NCBI RefSeq assembly: GCF_022369515.1
Contig: NZ_CP059724.1
Coordinates: forward strand, 4,588,001-4,652,000
From: Paenibacillus sp. 19GGS1-52
GTDB taxonomy: Bacteria > Bacillota > Bacilli > Paenibacillales > Paenibacillaceae
Length of the DNA: 64,000 bases
Reading direction: 5' to 3'
Below, one piece after another: positions 1-8,074 of this stretch (within the stretch, counting starts at the first letter, position 1; every line of letters begins with the position of its first letter). Position numbers and translations under genes: made by a program. Under the pieces are notes generated by a model. The model did not search any database, had not been told where the DNA came from, and saw only the letters and a program-made list of their open reading frames with translations.

Positions 1-623
1 GTGGACTGAGCCACCCAATTCGTCTTATTCCCTAAAGCAATGGGAATGATATCATTCTTATTAAAGGTATCAATCGCGGTCATCAGCTCATCCCAAGTCT
101 TAGGAATAGCCACTTTATATTGATCGAATAGCAGTTTATTGTAGAAGATAAACGAAGTTGGCGCTAAATTCATCGGAACAGAATAGATGTTATCATCGAT
201 CGTATAACCATCGAGCGCATTCGGAATGAAATTATCTCTCCACTCTGGCTTGCTGTCCAGAAATTCGTTAATCGGCTGGAGAAGATCCCCTTTTTGGAAT
301 TCCTTAGTCATGGCATCAGGCCACATCACGAAGAGATCAGGCATTTCATCAGCGGCAGCTACAGTTCTAAGCCGTGTCTTCAACCCATCAGTCGGAAGTC
401 CTTCATCTTCCAGCGTGACCTCAGGATGCGCAGTTTGGAAGTCCGCCAATAATTTTCGCATGGTCACCGACTTCGCGTCCTGACCTGTCCAGTTATGCCA
501 CACCGTCAAGGTCACTTTTTCCCCTGTGCTGCCTCCATTATTGGCTGCTTCCTGATTGCTGCAGCCCGCTAGCATGATTACCGATAGAGCAGCGGCCAAG
601 GCTGCTTTTGTAAATTTTCTCAT
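1..623 (-). CDS. Extracellular sugar-binding lipoprotein of an ABC transporter (5' part; runs off the left edge)
   Basis: Only the first ~207 residues lie in the window. The N-terminus is a lipoprotein signal peptide with lipobox LAGCS. It is followed by the typical start of family 1 extracellular solute-binding proteins (VTLTVWHNWTGQD, then a region with PDLFVMWPDAM and NIYSVPMNLAPTS). Such proteins capture oligosaccharides outside the cell and deliver them to a MalFG-type permease. The ATG at 623-621 is preceded by an AGGAGGG ribosome site. The upstream 450 bp has no gene, so this is probably the first gene of its operon. The substrate cannot be told from this fragment. Confidence 0.85.
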   Translation of the reverse strand, partial: MRKFTKAALAAALSVIMLAGCSNQEAANNGGSTGEKVTLTVWHNWTGQDAKSVTMRKLLADFQTAHPEVTLEDEGLPTDGLKTRLRTVAAADEMPDLFVMWPDAMTKEFQKGDLLQPINEFLDSKPEWRDNFIPNALDGYTIDDNIYSVPMNLAPTSFIFYNKLLFDQYKVAIPKTWDELMTAIDTFNKNDIIPIALGNKTNWVAQS

Positions 624-1008
624 TTGTGACCCTCCTATAAGTTTTATGAGTCTACGCTGCTTCAGTTCTATGATCTAATATCATTCTAATGTTAACGCTT
701 ACAATATGTCAGGGGTCAAATTACAGTGACAGGGTAGACAAATATAGGACATCCTACAGTTTTGTTTGCTATAAAAACTCCCCTATATAACTTGAACTTA
801 CAATTTTTCTGAATCGGCATTAACTATAACTGCGGTGAATGTTTGGACTTTCGGCCGCTGTTGTCTCCAAATTTCTTGATTTATTCCGCTAGGAGCGGAT
901 GAAATTCGGAGACAAAGGCGGTCGCTATCGCTCCTACAGTTCCAAAATTCCCCTCCGTTACTTCTGCCTTATTTCATATTTTCCAGTTCATCTTATATAG
1001 CGCACACA
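624..1008. other. Intergenic region with a structured hairpin repeat
   Basis: I see no convincing gene here. The stretch holds the upstream region of the sugar-binding protein gene and the hairpin element listed separately at 861-915. The sequence just after it (gcggtcgctatcgctcc) looks like dispersed repetitive DNA of a kind common in Paenibacillus-like genomes, and related wording (gcggtagcggtcgcc) recurs near 18345. Confidence 0.5.
861..915. repeat. Long hairpin, REP-like
   Basis: The arms TTGTCTCC..ATTTC and GAAAT..GGAGACAA pair over about 15 bp with one mismatch. Inside is a second stem, ATTCCGCT/AGCGGAT. There is no T-run on either strand, so this is more likely a dispersed palindromic repeat than a terminator. 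Confidence 0.55.
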
Positions 1009-1045
1009 AAAAAAGCACACCATCGCTCATGACAGTGTACTTCAT
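1009..1045 (-). terminator. Probable intrinsic terminator of the LRR gene
   Basis: Read on the minus strand, AAGTACAC pairs with GTGTGCTT around a 20-nt interior and is followed by a run of seven T. It lies about 30 bp past the stop of the LRR gene. Confidence 0.6.
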
Positions 1046-1073
1046 TATTCCAGCATTCCCTAACATAATCTGG

Positions 1074-2069
1074 TCATTCCAATCCATCGACATACTTCAG
1101 ATTAGGCATACGGGATAAAAATCTAGGGTTAGTCTTTATCAGATTGTTGCTGATACTCAAGTAACGAAGCCCTGTTAACTGTTCCAGCTCAGGAGGCAAC
1201 TCTTGAATTCCCGTATAGCTGATGTTTAACGTTTCTAACTGCTTCAATTGCCCTAATTCTGGAGGAAGACGATCCAATAACAAATCAGACTTGGCTTTTG
1301 GACTCCACCCTGGCATTGTACGGTCTGAACTGCCACAATAAATCGTTAAATGCTTTAGCTGCTGAAGCTTGGCGATCTCGGGTGGAATACATTCCAGATC
1401 GGCAGTCATCAACGTCAACGTTTCTAACGTAGCCAGCTCAAATAAGGCCAGCGGAAGTCTAGTGATGTCCTGTTCGAAGACTTCGAGGAATTTCAACTGC
1501 TTCAACTCACGGATACGGTCCGGGATCTCTGTAAGCCTATACGAAGTTAGTGTCAGTGAATCTGTTTGATGCTTAATCGCATCATTGATGAAGCAATCCA
1601 CATCCCAATGGGCTTCAAACTCCATGAACAAGCCAGGAATACGTTCCGCCAATTGTCGGGCCTCTTCCTCACTCATCTTAAGGCTACAAATTTTCTCATG
1701 GGAAACGCTGTACAGATAATCAGCACCCTCTGCATCCCAAAAGCACAAATCCTCAGGCATATGTGGCTGCTGCCAGTCATATAAACCATGCACCGCTTCT
1801 TTCAACACAGCTCCTGCTTCAGCACAGCATTGATAGATATAATATGTACCTGGAGAATAATTAGCTCCGCTCTTGGCCTGCATTTGCTCCATGGTGTTTT
1901 GCTCTACTAAAAAAGGCTTTAGCTTATCCATGACTTCCGTATACAGTTTAACCATTCCATAATGCTCATCCCATTCCGATAGGACAAATTTGTCTGTACG
2001 CTCAATTAGAAAGCCGATCAGTCGCTTGTAGGCTTCCCCCTTGGGGCCCGTATAAAACCTTATCATCAT
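1074..2069 (-). CDS. Leucine-rich repeat protein
   Basis: 331 residues. The first ~170 residues form an unrecognised, aromatic-rich domain. From about residue 175 there are repeats of the form L..L..L.L....L..LP..I, for example LTSYRLTEIPDRI, TRLPLALFEL, LECIPPEIAKLQQL, LETLNISYTGIQELPPEL and LRYLSISNNLI. These are bacterial leucine-rich repeats, which usually form a curved protein-binding surface. No signal peptide or membrane segment is visible, so the protein should be cytoplasmic. The gene stands alone, upstream of its own terminator and after the nos-like operon on the same strand. The partner and role are unknown. Similar proteins occur as polymorphic immunity-like or regulatory proteins, but nothing here proves that. 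Confidence 0.8.
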   Translation of the reverse strand: MMIRFYTGPKGEAYKRLIGFLIERTDKFVLSEWDEHYGMVKLYTEVMDKLKPFLVEQNTMEQMQAKSGANYSPGTYYIYQCCAEAGAVLKEAVHGLYDWQQPHMPEDLCFWDAEGADYLYSVSHEKICSLKMSEEEARQLAERIPGLFMEFEAHWDVDCFINDAIKHQTDSLTLTSYRLTEIPDRIRELKQLKFLEVFEQDITRLPLALFELATLETLTLMTADLECIPPEIAKLQQLKHLTIYCGSSDRTMPGWSPKAKSDLLLDRLPPELGQLKQLETLNISYTGIQELPPELEQLTGLRYLSISNNLIKTNPRFLSRMPNLKYVDGLE

Positions 2070-2115
2070 GCGTAACCTCCCGAATTAGCATATAACCATT
2101 CAGACTCCTAGAATC

Positions 2116-2637
2116 TTATAACGGTATCTTCGCATCCTCCACCCATGATTCCAGTTGGGAATATTCTGTTATCTCGCCAAGCACAGCTTTTCTAATGACT
2201 CCACTCGCATCAATGATAAACGTCGCTGGCAGTCCTGTAATTCCATATAATCCTGATGCTCTTCCCGTAATATCTATACTAACAGGAAAAGAGAAGTGTT
2301 GACTCTCCAAATAGTCCACAACCGTCCCTTTGGATTCACCCACATTGATAAACAATGTTGTTACCTCAGGCGCCTGAGTTTGATGGATACGATCAATTAA
2401 CGGCATCTCCCGAACACAAGGACCGCACCAAGATGCCCAGAAGTTGATCACTACAACCTGACCCTTATAGTCTGCCAGTCGAACCTTCTGCCCCTGAATC
2501 GTGGTTAACTCAAATATAGGGGCTACAGCTCCAGCAGCTTCCTTCCCATCCGGGCCTCTAGATTGGATAATCGTCCAGACTCCTGCGGCAATTAGTACAG
2601 CAATAATCAGCAGCGCAACCCAGCGTTGTCTCTTCAT
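2116..2637 (-). CDS. TlpA/ResA-like thioredoxin, membrane anchored
   Basis: 173 residues: an N-terminal membrane anchor (residues ~7-24), then a thioredoxin fold with the active site WASWCGPCVREMP and a cis-proline region GLPATFII. Proteins of the TlpA/ResA type reduce disulfides, haem-binding cysteines or copper-site cysteines outside the membrane. The start overlaps the end of the ABC ATPase gene by 4 bp, so it is the last gene of the nosD-nosL-nosY-nosF-like operon. In copper-enzyme assembly, a thioredoxin of this kind often keeps cysteine ligands reduced. A supporting role for the NosL-like protein next door is plausible but inferred. Confidence 0.85.
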   Translation of the reverse strand: MKRQRWVALLIIAVLIAAGVWTIIQSRGPDGKEAAGAVAPIFELTTIQGQKVRLADYKGQVVVINFWASWCGPCVREMPLIDRIHQTQAPEVTTLFINVGESKGTVVDYLESQHFSFPVSIDITGRASGLYGITGLPATFIIDASGVIRKAVLGEITEYSQLESWVEDAKIPL

Positions 2638-3353
2638 TTCAGACCCAGACTGTGATTAAACGCAGCATAGAGTGAACCAAACTGTTCACGTATTTGCCCA
2701 GTAGAACCCTCCCCCACATTTCGCCCGTTGCTTAGAAATACGATATGATCCGCTGCTTTATCCGCAATTTCCAACTGGTGTGTAGAAAAGATTACAGTAT
2801 GCCCCTCCTGCTTGATGTTGTGTAATCGTTCGACGAATTCATTCATCCAGAACGGATCAAGACCGTTGGTTGGCTCATCCATAATCAGCAGCGGCGGTTT
2901 GGCTAATAGTGCTTGGGCATATAAAATACGCTGACGCATCCCTTTGGAGAAGGTATTCACCAGACTTTTTCTTTTCTCCGCTAATCCGACCAACTCAAGG
3001 ACTTCTTCCACCCTTGTCTTCCGTTTGGGAACCTTCCGCAAAGCCGCCCAGAACATCAGAGTTTCTTCAGCCGACAGTCCCTGATTGAATTGATAATCAT
3101 CTGGCATGTAGCCGATTTGCTGCGAGAATAGCTTTCGTTCCTTGCTCCAGCGAAGATTGTTGACTGTAACCGTACCGGAGGTAGGCTGCAGTATGCCCGC
3201 AATCATTCGTAATACAGTGCTTTTACCTGCTCCATTACCGCCGCATAGGGCAAGAACACTTCCCTTGGGAATTTGAAAACTTATATCTTCAACCAAAGTT
3301 TGCTTGCGAATGACCTTGGATACGCCGGCCACATTCACTACAATCTCACCCAC
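2634..3353 (-). CDS. nosF: NosF-like ABC transporter ATPase
   Basis: About 239 residues from a GTG start at 3353. The start GTGGGTGA overlaps the stop of the permease gene, a classic translational coupling. Walker A is GGNGAGKST, the signature is FSKGMRQR, Walker B is LLIMDEPTNGLDP, and the H-loop is FSTHQ. The protein matches the NosF/CcmA-type ATPases that pair with a NosY membrane partner. In denitrifiers, NosDFY supports assembly of the copper-sulfur centre of nitrous oxide reductase by moving a sulfur species or copper-related factor across the membrane. No nosZ lies in this window, so the substrate here is open. A longer reading from 3401 would run deep into nosY and lacks a good ribosome site. 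Confidence 0.85.
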   Translation of the reverse strand: MGEIVVNVAGVSKVIRKQTLVEDISFQIPKGSVLALCGGNGAGKSTVLRMIAGILQPTSGTVTVNNLRWSKERKLFSQQIGYMPDDYQFNQGLSAEETLMFWAALRKVPKRKTRVEEVLELVGLAEKRKSLVNTFSKGMRQRILYAQALLAKPPLLIMDEPTNGLDPFWMNEFVERLHNIKQEGHTVIFSTHQLEIADKAADHIVFLSNGRNVGEGSTGQIREQFGSLYAAFNHSLGLK

Positions 3354-4167
3354 GGGAACGCCCCCTCTCCCAGATCCAGTACACAGCAAAGATAGAGGCA
3401 ATAATCCAGCTCAGACATATGCCAATAAACAGCAAGCTGCCTTCGGGACGTCCAATCCACTCCACCCACTGATAATATTCAGGTCCAAGTACTGAACCTC
3501 CTCCAAGCTTAATCACAACAAACAACCTTACCAGCTCAGCAGGATTCATAATCGTTAAGACCACTAACAGAGGCTTGATCCATAAATACGGTAAAATACC
3601 TAATACGGCAATCAGAAAGGTTGGCCATCCAATGACTAAGAAAAACCAAACAGAGACAGAGATCGTCAACGCCTGCCAGCGATTTCGGGACAACGAACCT
3701 ATGAATAGAGCGATGGTCAAGAATAGCAGGACTAGTCCAGCTGAAAAAACAAGAAAAAGAAAATAGGTTGTGGCATCAAAATTGACTCCAATCAACCCAC
3801 TGATAAACCCCATTAGACCATAACCAAACGCTACAATAAGGAGCAGAACTGCAGATAGACCTACATATTTGCCAAGAATAAATGACATTGTCCCCATAGG
3901 GTAAGTAGATAACAGCTGCCAGCTGCCCTCCTCCTTCTCTGAAGTTAAAGAGAAAGACCCTAGAAACAAGGTCATCAGCGGCAGAAGATACAATACAAGA
4001 CTTAGCATCGAGCCCGTAATGGCCGAATAGCCTTGTACGATATTCTGTGAATTGATGACCAGTAAGCTTAGACTAAACGTGCAGAACAGAGCCAGAAAAG
4101 AATAGGCCCAGGGATTGCGGAACCCCATCTTGATCTCTCTTCGGGCCACTTGCATCATATCTGTCAT
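3346..4167 (-). CDS. nosY: NosY-like ABC-2 permease
   Basis: 273 residues with six hydrophobic spans and the N-terminal pattern of ABC-2 permeases (VARREIKMGFRNPWAY, then SFSLTSEKEEGSWQLL). It should form the membrane channel for the NosF-like ATPase encoded immediately downstream with an 8-bp overlap. The gene follows nosL by 25 bp. ABC-2 permeases of this kind are shared by several exporters, so the nos assignment rests mainly on the order nosD, nosL, nosY, nosF. Confidence 0.82.
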   Translation of the reverse strand: MTDMMQVARREIKMGFRNPWAYSFLALFCTFSLSLLVINSQNIVQGYSAITGSMLSLVLYLLPLMTLFLGSFSLTSEKEEGSWQLLSTYPMGTMSFILGKYVGLSAVLLLIVAFGYGLMGFISGLIGVNFDATTYFLFLVFSAGLVLLFLTIALFIGSLSRNRWQALTISVSVWFFLVIGWPTFLIAVLGILPYLWIKPLLVVLTIMNPAELVRLFVVIKLGGGSVLGPEYYQWVEWIGRPEGSLLFIGICLSWIIASIFAVYWIWERGRSRG

Positions 4168-4192
4168 AAATCACATCTCCAGCTTCTTAAGG

Positions 4193-4756
4193 TCACTTAT
4201 CCATATCCATCCCTTTATCTGCATCCTTGCTCTCCATATCATCAGACATTTCCCCGTCCTTGTGTTCTTCGTCGTTCATCATGTCCATGTTCATCATATT
4301 CTGATTTTGTGTCCATTCATGAGAGGCCAGTTCTCCAGCGGTCAAGACAGTACCTAGACCCTGTTCTTTTACAAAAGCTTCCGCAGATCCTGCATCCTTG
4401 AAGCTGATCACGCCATAGGCCATGGGTGTCCGGAGGGATTCATCGTAGACATAACTTGCTTTACTAAATTCAATCCACTCTTTGTCGTTATAATCACGGA
4501 CATAATCCATCCCAATTTCTTTTGACCCATTTTGTTCTTTCCATTTATTCATACAGCCGATATCATCAAACTTATAATTTTTCCCATCTTTTGTGGTAAG
4601 CTGTGTAGCAAATGCATCATCCTTAACCTGCATATTGCAGATTACACAGATATCTACTTCTTCATTGATAGGAAGAGCTGCATATTTCTTCTCCCCGCAG
4701 GCGGACAACAACAACATTCCAAGCACTATTAACCCAAGCATATACCACTTCTTCAT
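4193..4756 (-). CDS. nosL: NosL-like copper-binding lipoprotein
   Basis: 187 residues. The lipobox LLLSACG shows an outer-face lipoprotein. The motif CVICNMQVKDDAFATQL near residue 38 matches the metal-binding CxxCxM region of NosL, which hands Cu(I) to nitrous oxide reductase. The last ~45 residues are unusual: Met-, Asp- and His-rich (NMMNMDMMNDEEHKDGEM), a composition often seen in copper-binding tails. I chose the ATG at 4756 because it overlaps the nosD stop as ATGA; the open frame upstream is nosD sequence in another frame. Copper is the expected ligand from family knowledge. The acceptor protein is not encoded here. Confidence 0.85.
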   Translation of the reverse strand: MKKWYMLGLIVLGMLLLSACGEKKYAALPINEEVDICVICNMQVKDDAFATQLTTKDGKNYKFDDIGCMNKWKEQNGSKEIGMDYVRDYNDKEWIEFSKASYVYDESLRTPMAYGVISFKDAGSAEAFVKEQGLGTVLTAGELASHEWTQNQNMMNMDMMNDEEHKDGEMSDDMESKDADKGMDMDK

Positions 4757-6120
4757 AAACGTAATACCCCCAAATAGATTATAGTTACTACAGACAGAAA
4801 CAACAGAAGCCAGCCCACAACCATTACAATCCCATAACTTGAGGCAGTCTCCGCAGGAGCCCCGGTTGTCAGCTTCATAAGCGGTGTGTGATCGGTAGAC
4901 CATTCTTCCTTGCCATTTGTAAACATATCGCTCAAAAAGGTCATTCCCGGTGATTGAAAAAATAACTGATAAGCGGAGTTGTTACTAATTAACTGCTGAT
5001 AGAAGGGGTTGATAGCATAGGGTATATCGCTTGTCCCCTCATTCGTTACATCCAGCCCCTGAAAAGAATCCCAGAAATTCCTGTTCATCTTATTGTCCTT
5101 GCTGTCTGTTGCCTCCGCTTCAATAACATTGGCGATGAACCCGTTATTCTGAAACTGATTGCCTTCCGCACCCAGAAACTGAACACCAATGAAATTCCTA
5201 AGGATAATATTGTCTCTTAGATCATTATCGGAAGATTGTTCCATATATATGCCTACACGATTTCCTTCCACCGTGTTGTTCACAATAGCCGACGTATGTA
5301 CGTCATACAAGAGAATTCCCTGGGAATGAACATTCTGGTTTTGTTTACGGAAGGAGTTGCCGGATACCACTACATTCGTCACTCCCATGACCATAGCACC
5401 GGTGATATTATACTCTCCAATATTGTTGGTCACGTAAGAACCATCGATATACATGCAGTGGATTCCATAGCGCAAATAATAGAGCTTATTCTGGTCTACT
5501 ACTGTATTTCGACTGTTTTCCAGATAGATTCCATCCCGCAAATAAGTGATCTCATTCTCCATAATCTTTGTACCATGAGAATTATAGAGATCAATCCCAT
5601 TGCCACTAGTACCTGGGGCCTGCCCTTTGGGGATGAACCAGCGAATTTTGTTGTTCCGGATCACACCTCCGTTTGCATCTCGAAGTATAATCCCGTACCC
5701 TCCGGTATGAATAACCAGATTTGCTAAGGTTACTTGATCGGCTCTCACCACAATTGCAGCCGAATCTCCGTCTGCATCTTGCTGAATGTTCATCTCCTGC
5801 AACTTCACTCCACTCGAGTTAATCTGAATGGCTGAATCTTCTGAATGATTCAATAACGTAACGGCTCCCTCACCACTGATAGAGAGCCGTTTATCAATTA
5901 CCACAGGCCCGAGATAAGTACCTGGAGCCAATACCAGTACATCTCCAGTTTGGGCTTGATCAATAATAGGCTGCAGAGCGATCGCCTCAGTCTGTGATAT
6001 CGAACTTGCAGTGGCTATACCGGCATTCAGCGGAACGATCCAAACCACATTCATCAGGATCAACAGGAACCAAACACGAACCTTATGTATATGGTGTGAT
6101 CCATTACCTTTTCTGGACAT
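4753..6120 (-). CDS. nosD: NosD-like periplasmic/extracellular beta-helix protein
   Basis: 455 residues with an N-terminal signal segment (residues ~13-38), a long right-handed parallel beta-helix with CASH-type repeats (NGVIRNNKIRW, SHGTKIMENEITYLRDGIYL, NTVVDQNKLYYLRYGIH, NNTVEGNRVGIYMEQSS, NDLRDNIILRNFIGVQF) and a C-terminal membrane helix (MVVGWLLLFLSVVTIIYLGV). That is the layout of NosD, the extracytoplasmic partner of the NosFY ABC transporter. It heads the operon, whose promoter should lie in 6121-6320. A 12-bp palindrome ATGGATATCCAT at 6189-6200 sits upstream. No nitrous oxide reductase gene is present in this window. Confidence 0.85.
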   Translation of the reverse strand: MSRKGNGSHHIHKVRVWFLLILMNVVWIVPLNAGIATASSISQTEAIALQPIIDQAQTGDVLVLAPGTYLGPVVIDKRLSISGEGAVTLLNHSEDSAIQINSSGVKLQEMNIQQDADGDSAAIVVRADQVTLANLVIHTGGYGIILRDANGGVIRNNKIRWFIPKGQAPGTSGNGIDLYNSHGTKIMENEITYLRDGIYLENSRNTVVDQNKLYYLRYGIHCMYIDGSYVTNNIGEYNITGAMVMGVTNVVVSGNSFRKQNQNVHSQGILLYDVHTSAIVNNTVEGNRVGIYMEQSSDNDLRDNIILRNFIGVQFLGAEGNQFQNNGFIANVIEAEATDSKDNKMNRNFWDSFQGLDVTNEGTSDIPYAINPFYQQLISNNSAYQLFFQSPGMTFLSDMFTNGKEEWSTDHTPLMKLTTGAPAETASSYGIVMVVGWLLLFLSVVTIIYLGVLRL

Positions 6121-6322
6121 CTTTCACCCCTTACGCACAATCATTTTATATTTTGATTTTTAAAAGTTTTAATTTAAGCATACTATTGGATGGATATCCA
6201 TACATGACTCAAAGGGGCTATCTATACCCACAAAACCAAGCTTAATTGTGGACAATATATGAAAAATACCTGACTAATCTGCAAAATAATTCCTAATATG
6301 ATTTCTATCATTCCCCACAAAA

Positions 6323-6368
6323 ACACCAACAAACCCGATGAAAATCTCTTCATCAGGTTTGTTGGTGT
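6323..6368 (-). terminator. Intrinsic terminator after the Rieske gene
   Basis: ACACCAACAAACC(C)GATGAA pairs with TTCATCAGGTTTGTTGGTGT around a six-base loop. On the minus strand the hairpin is followed by TTTTTGTGG. It separates the Rieske gene from the nos-like operon, so the two are probably separate transcripts. Confidence 0.85.
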
Positions 6369-6396
6369 GGATTCATGCAATTGTGAATTTGTATCC

Positions 6397-7443
6397 TTAA
6401 GAAGTATAAGATTGGCCCAGCCCCAGTTCAGTAAGGAGCTGCCGGTAAGCAATGGACGTGCGGTCTGCCGGAATATGAGCTTCGGCCTGCAAATCCAAAG
6501 GCAGATCTTCCGGTGTCTGTGCCTCAACCATCTCCCGATCTTCCTCAAATACCTGCAAGTTAAACTTGATCGTATCTTCAACTGGAGCAGTCTTGTCAAA
6601 ATTTCTGGAGATAGGGCAGAACAATCGGGTGTAGCGGGCAGAAACGGGTGACGCACAGTTCAGAATTCTCAGTCTTCCTTCATCCGGAAAGTATACCGTC
6701 AGAGATGCCGCAAATGGAGGGAACACACGGAATTCACGAAGCCACTGAAAACCCTCCGGGGCAGGATTATCCTGGCCCTTCCCGTAATTGCTGACCGTAC
6801 TCCAATATTCAGCCACCAGCTCATCGCCTTCACGTCTCACCTTATATTGGGGCACTTCAGTGTTATTACGATCGCCGAAGGTTTTGGTGTGTACATAGGC
6901 AAAATGCGATACATCCAGAAATCCCTCCATCTGGCGTCCGGATGAACCCGCGATATCGAAACTTGGCGGAAGTATATTGATATAATCCGGATCATCCCAT
7001 CCCGGAAAGGCGGGAATCTGCTCCGGTGTTGACGCCAGGCTGGTCCAAATCAAGCCATAACGTTCAACCGCGGGATAGACTATCAGTTTCAGCTTAGGTG
7101 AGATTTTGGCGCTTGGATGTGCCGGAACAGCCGTACACTTGCCTTCACAGTTATAGCGAAAGCCGTGATAGGGGCAGACAATCTCCCCATTCTCCACCCA
7201 ACCCTTACTTAATGGCGCTCCCCGGTGAAAGCAAAGGTCGCGGGCAATAACAACCTTGCCCTCACTGCGGTAACATACGAGCTTCATATCTAAAAGCTTC
7301 ACAGCAAGCGGTTTATCCTGCACTTCTTCCGCAATAGCAACCGGGTACCAATATTGAGCTAATACCAGCCAATCTTCTCGCGAGAAAGTGCAATCACGGG
7401 GAAGTTCGAGTTCAACCGGTTGTATTTTCTTTTCCTCTATCAT
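6397..7443 (-). CDS. Rieske-type mononuclear iron oxygenase (alpha subunit family)
   Basis: 348 residues. The N-terminal Rieske domain has the [2Fe-2S] ligands CFHRGAPLSKG and CPYHGFRY. The catalytic domain has the mononuclear iron signature FLDVSHFAYVHTKTF, i.e. D-x2-H-x4-H. This matches vanillate demethylase/phenoxybenzoate dioxygenase-type oxygenases, which need a ferredoxin or flavin reductase partner; none is adjacent. The gene lies between the anf operon and the nos-like operon on the same strand but has terminators on both sides, so it is likely its own transcript. Its substrate is unknown. An O2-using enzyme next to an extremely O2-sensitive nitrogenase is odd; oxygen scavenging, a lipid or aromatic substrate, or chance proximity are all possible. 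Confidence 0.85.
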   Translation of the reverse strand: MIEEKKIQPVELELPRDCTFSREDWLVLAQYWYPVAIAEEVQDKPLAVKLLDMKLVCYRSEGKVVIARDLCFHRGAPLSKGWVENGEIVCPYHGFRYNCEGKCTAVPAHPSAKISPKLKLIVYPAVERYGLIWTSLASTPEQIPAFPGWDDPDYINILPPSFDIAGSSGRQMEGFLDVSHFAYVHTKTFGDRNNTEVPQYKVRREGDELVAEYWSTVSNYGKGQDNPAPEGFQWLREFRVFPPFAASLTVYFPDEGRLRILNCASPVSARYTRLFCPISRNFDKTAPVEDTIKFNLQVFEEDREMVEAQTPEDLPLDLQAEAHIPADRTSIAYRQLLTELGLGQSYTS

Positions 7444-7466
7444 GATCGTTCCACCTCTCTGAACAT

Positions 7467-7490
7467 GTTACGTTATATAACTTATTATGT
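7467..7490. promoter_or_regulatory. Palindrome upstream of the Rieske gene, similar to the anf intergenic sites
   Basis: The region contains TGTTACGTTATATAAC, with the perfect 10-bp palindrome GTTATATAAC at 7472-7481. It resembles TGTAACCGTTATA in front of anfH (12506-12518), and TATATAACTTATTAT here resembles TATATAACATATTAT near the ferredoxin promoter (12634-12648). A shared regulator is possible but unproven. Confidence 0.35.
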
Positions 7491-7593
7491 TTATTTTAAT
7501 ATCATATCGCTTTAATAATCAATTAGTCACTAATTATTTTCGTTTTCATGCCTAAATAACACATACTAATGTTATGCATAATGACATTTGTCA

Positions 7594-7625
7594 CAAAAAA
7601 AGCCTTCTGAATGTTCAGAAGACTT
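7594..7625 (-). terminator. Intrinsic terminator of the anf operon
   Basis: Minus strand: AGTCTTCTGAACATTCAGAAGGCT followed by a run of seven T. It lies just past the stop of the small HEPN-like gene, so that gene is the last member of the anf transcript. Confidence 0.85.
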
Positions 7626-7636
7626 GTTGTTAAGAT

Positions 7637-8074
7637 TTATGAAACGAATGAAGTTCTGACAGACGGAATGATTGAAGGATCAAATAACTCCCGCACTGCA
7701 TTACACATAGCGAGAACACGGGTGGAGTCGGCCGGCTGGGGCGTTCCATGAAAATAGTCATCCAGAGAACAGATCCCGAAGATGAAGTCCAGTGATCTGA
7801 TCTCTTTATTCAGTTTCGGCGGGAAATCAACAACGACGCTTTCTACAGCATTCATAAGACAGATATAATTGTGATTAAGGGGCATGATCCCGTATAGATG
7901 ACACAAGGCTACTAGGTAACGCTCCAGCGCAACTGATCCTACATTAAAAACAAGGCTAAATCGCTGTCCTTCACGTAAAAATTGTTCTGCTCTTCGATGG
8001 AAGCCTATCGCATCCCGATAATTTTCTTCAAATTCCTCTACATCACTTTCGCCTACCATACACTCAGAACCCAT
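7637..8074 (-). CDS. Small HEPN-like helical protein at the end of the anf operon
   Basis: 145 residues, or 140 if translation starts at the ATG at 8059. The coding start overlaps the last ~20 bp of anfK, so the two are translationally coupled. The sequence is all-helical in appearance: YRDAIGFHRRAEQFLREGQ, then VALERYLVALCHLYG and MNAVESVV. It resembles HEPN-fold proteins (HEPN from 'higher eukaryotes and prokaryotes nucleotide-binding'). One R-x6-H pattern (RYLVALCH) is present, but its position may not be that of the catalytic HEPN motif. It ends before a terminator, so it is co-transcribed with the nitrogenase genes. It is not recognisably AnfO or AnfR. A role in Fe-only nitrogenase maturation or regulation is inferred only from position. 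Confidence 0.7.
   Translation of the reverse strand: MGSECMVGESDVEEFEENYRDAIGFHRRAEQFLREGQRFSLVFNVGSVALERYLVALCHLYGIMPLNHNYICLMNAVESVVVDFPPKLNKEIRSLDFIFGICSLDDYFHGTPQPADSTRVLAMCNAVRELFDPSIIPSVRTSFVS

Noticed and set aside
7637..8074. Naming the small gene anfO
   Set aside because: Its sequence and length do not match AnfO as I know it; HEPN-like helical features are seen instead.
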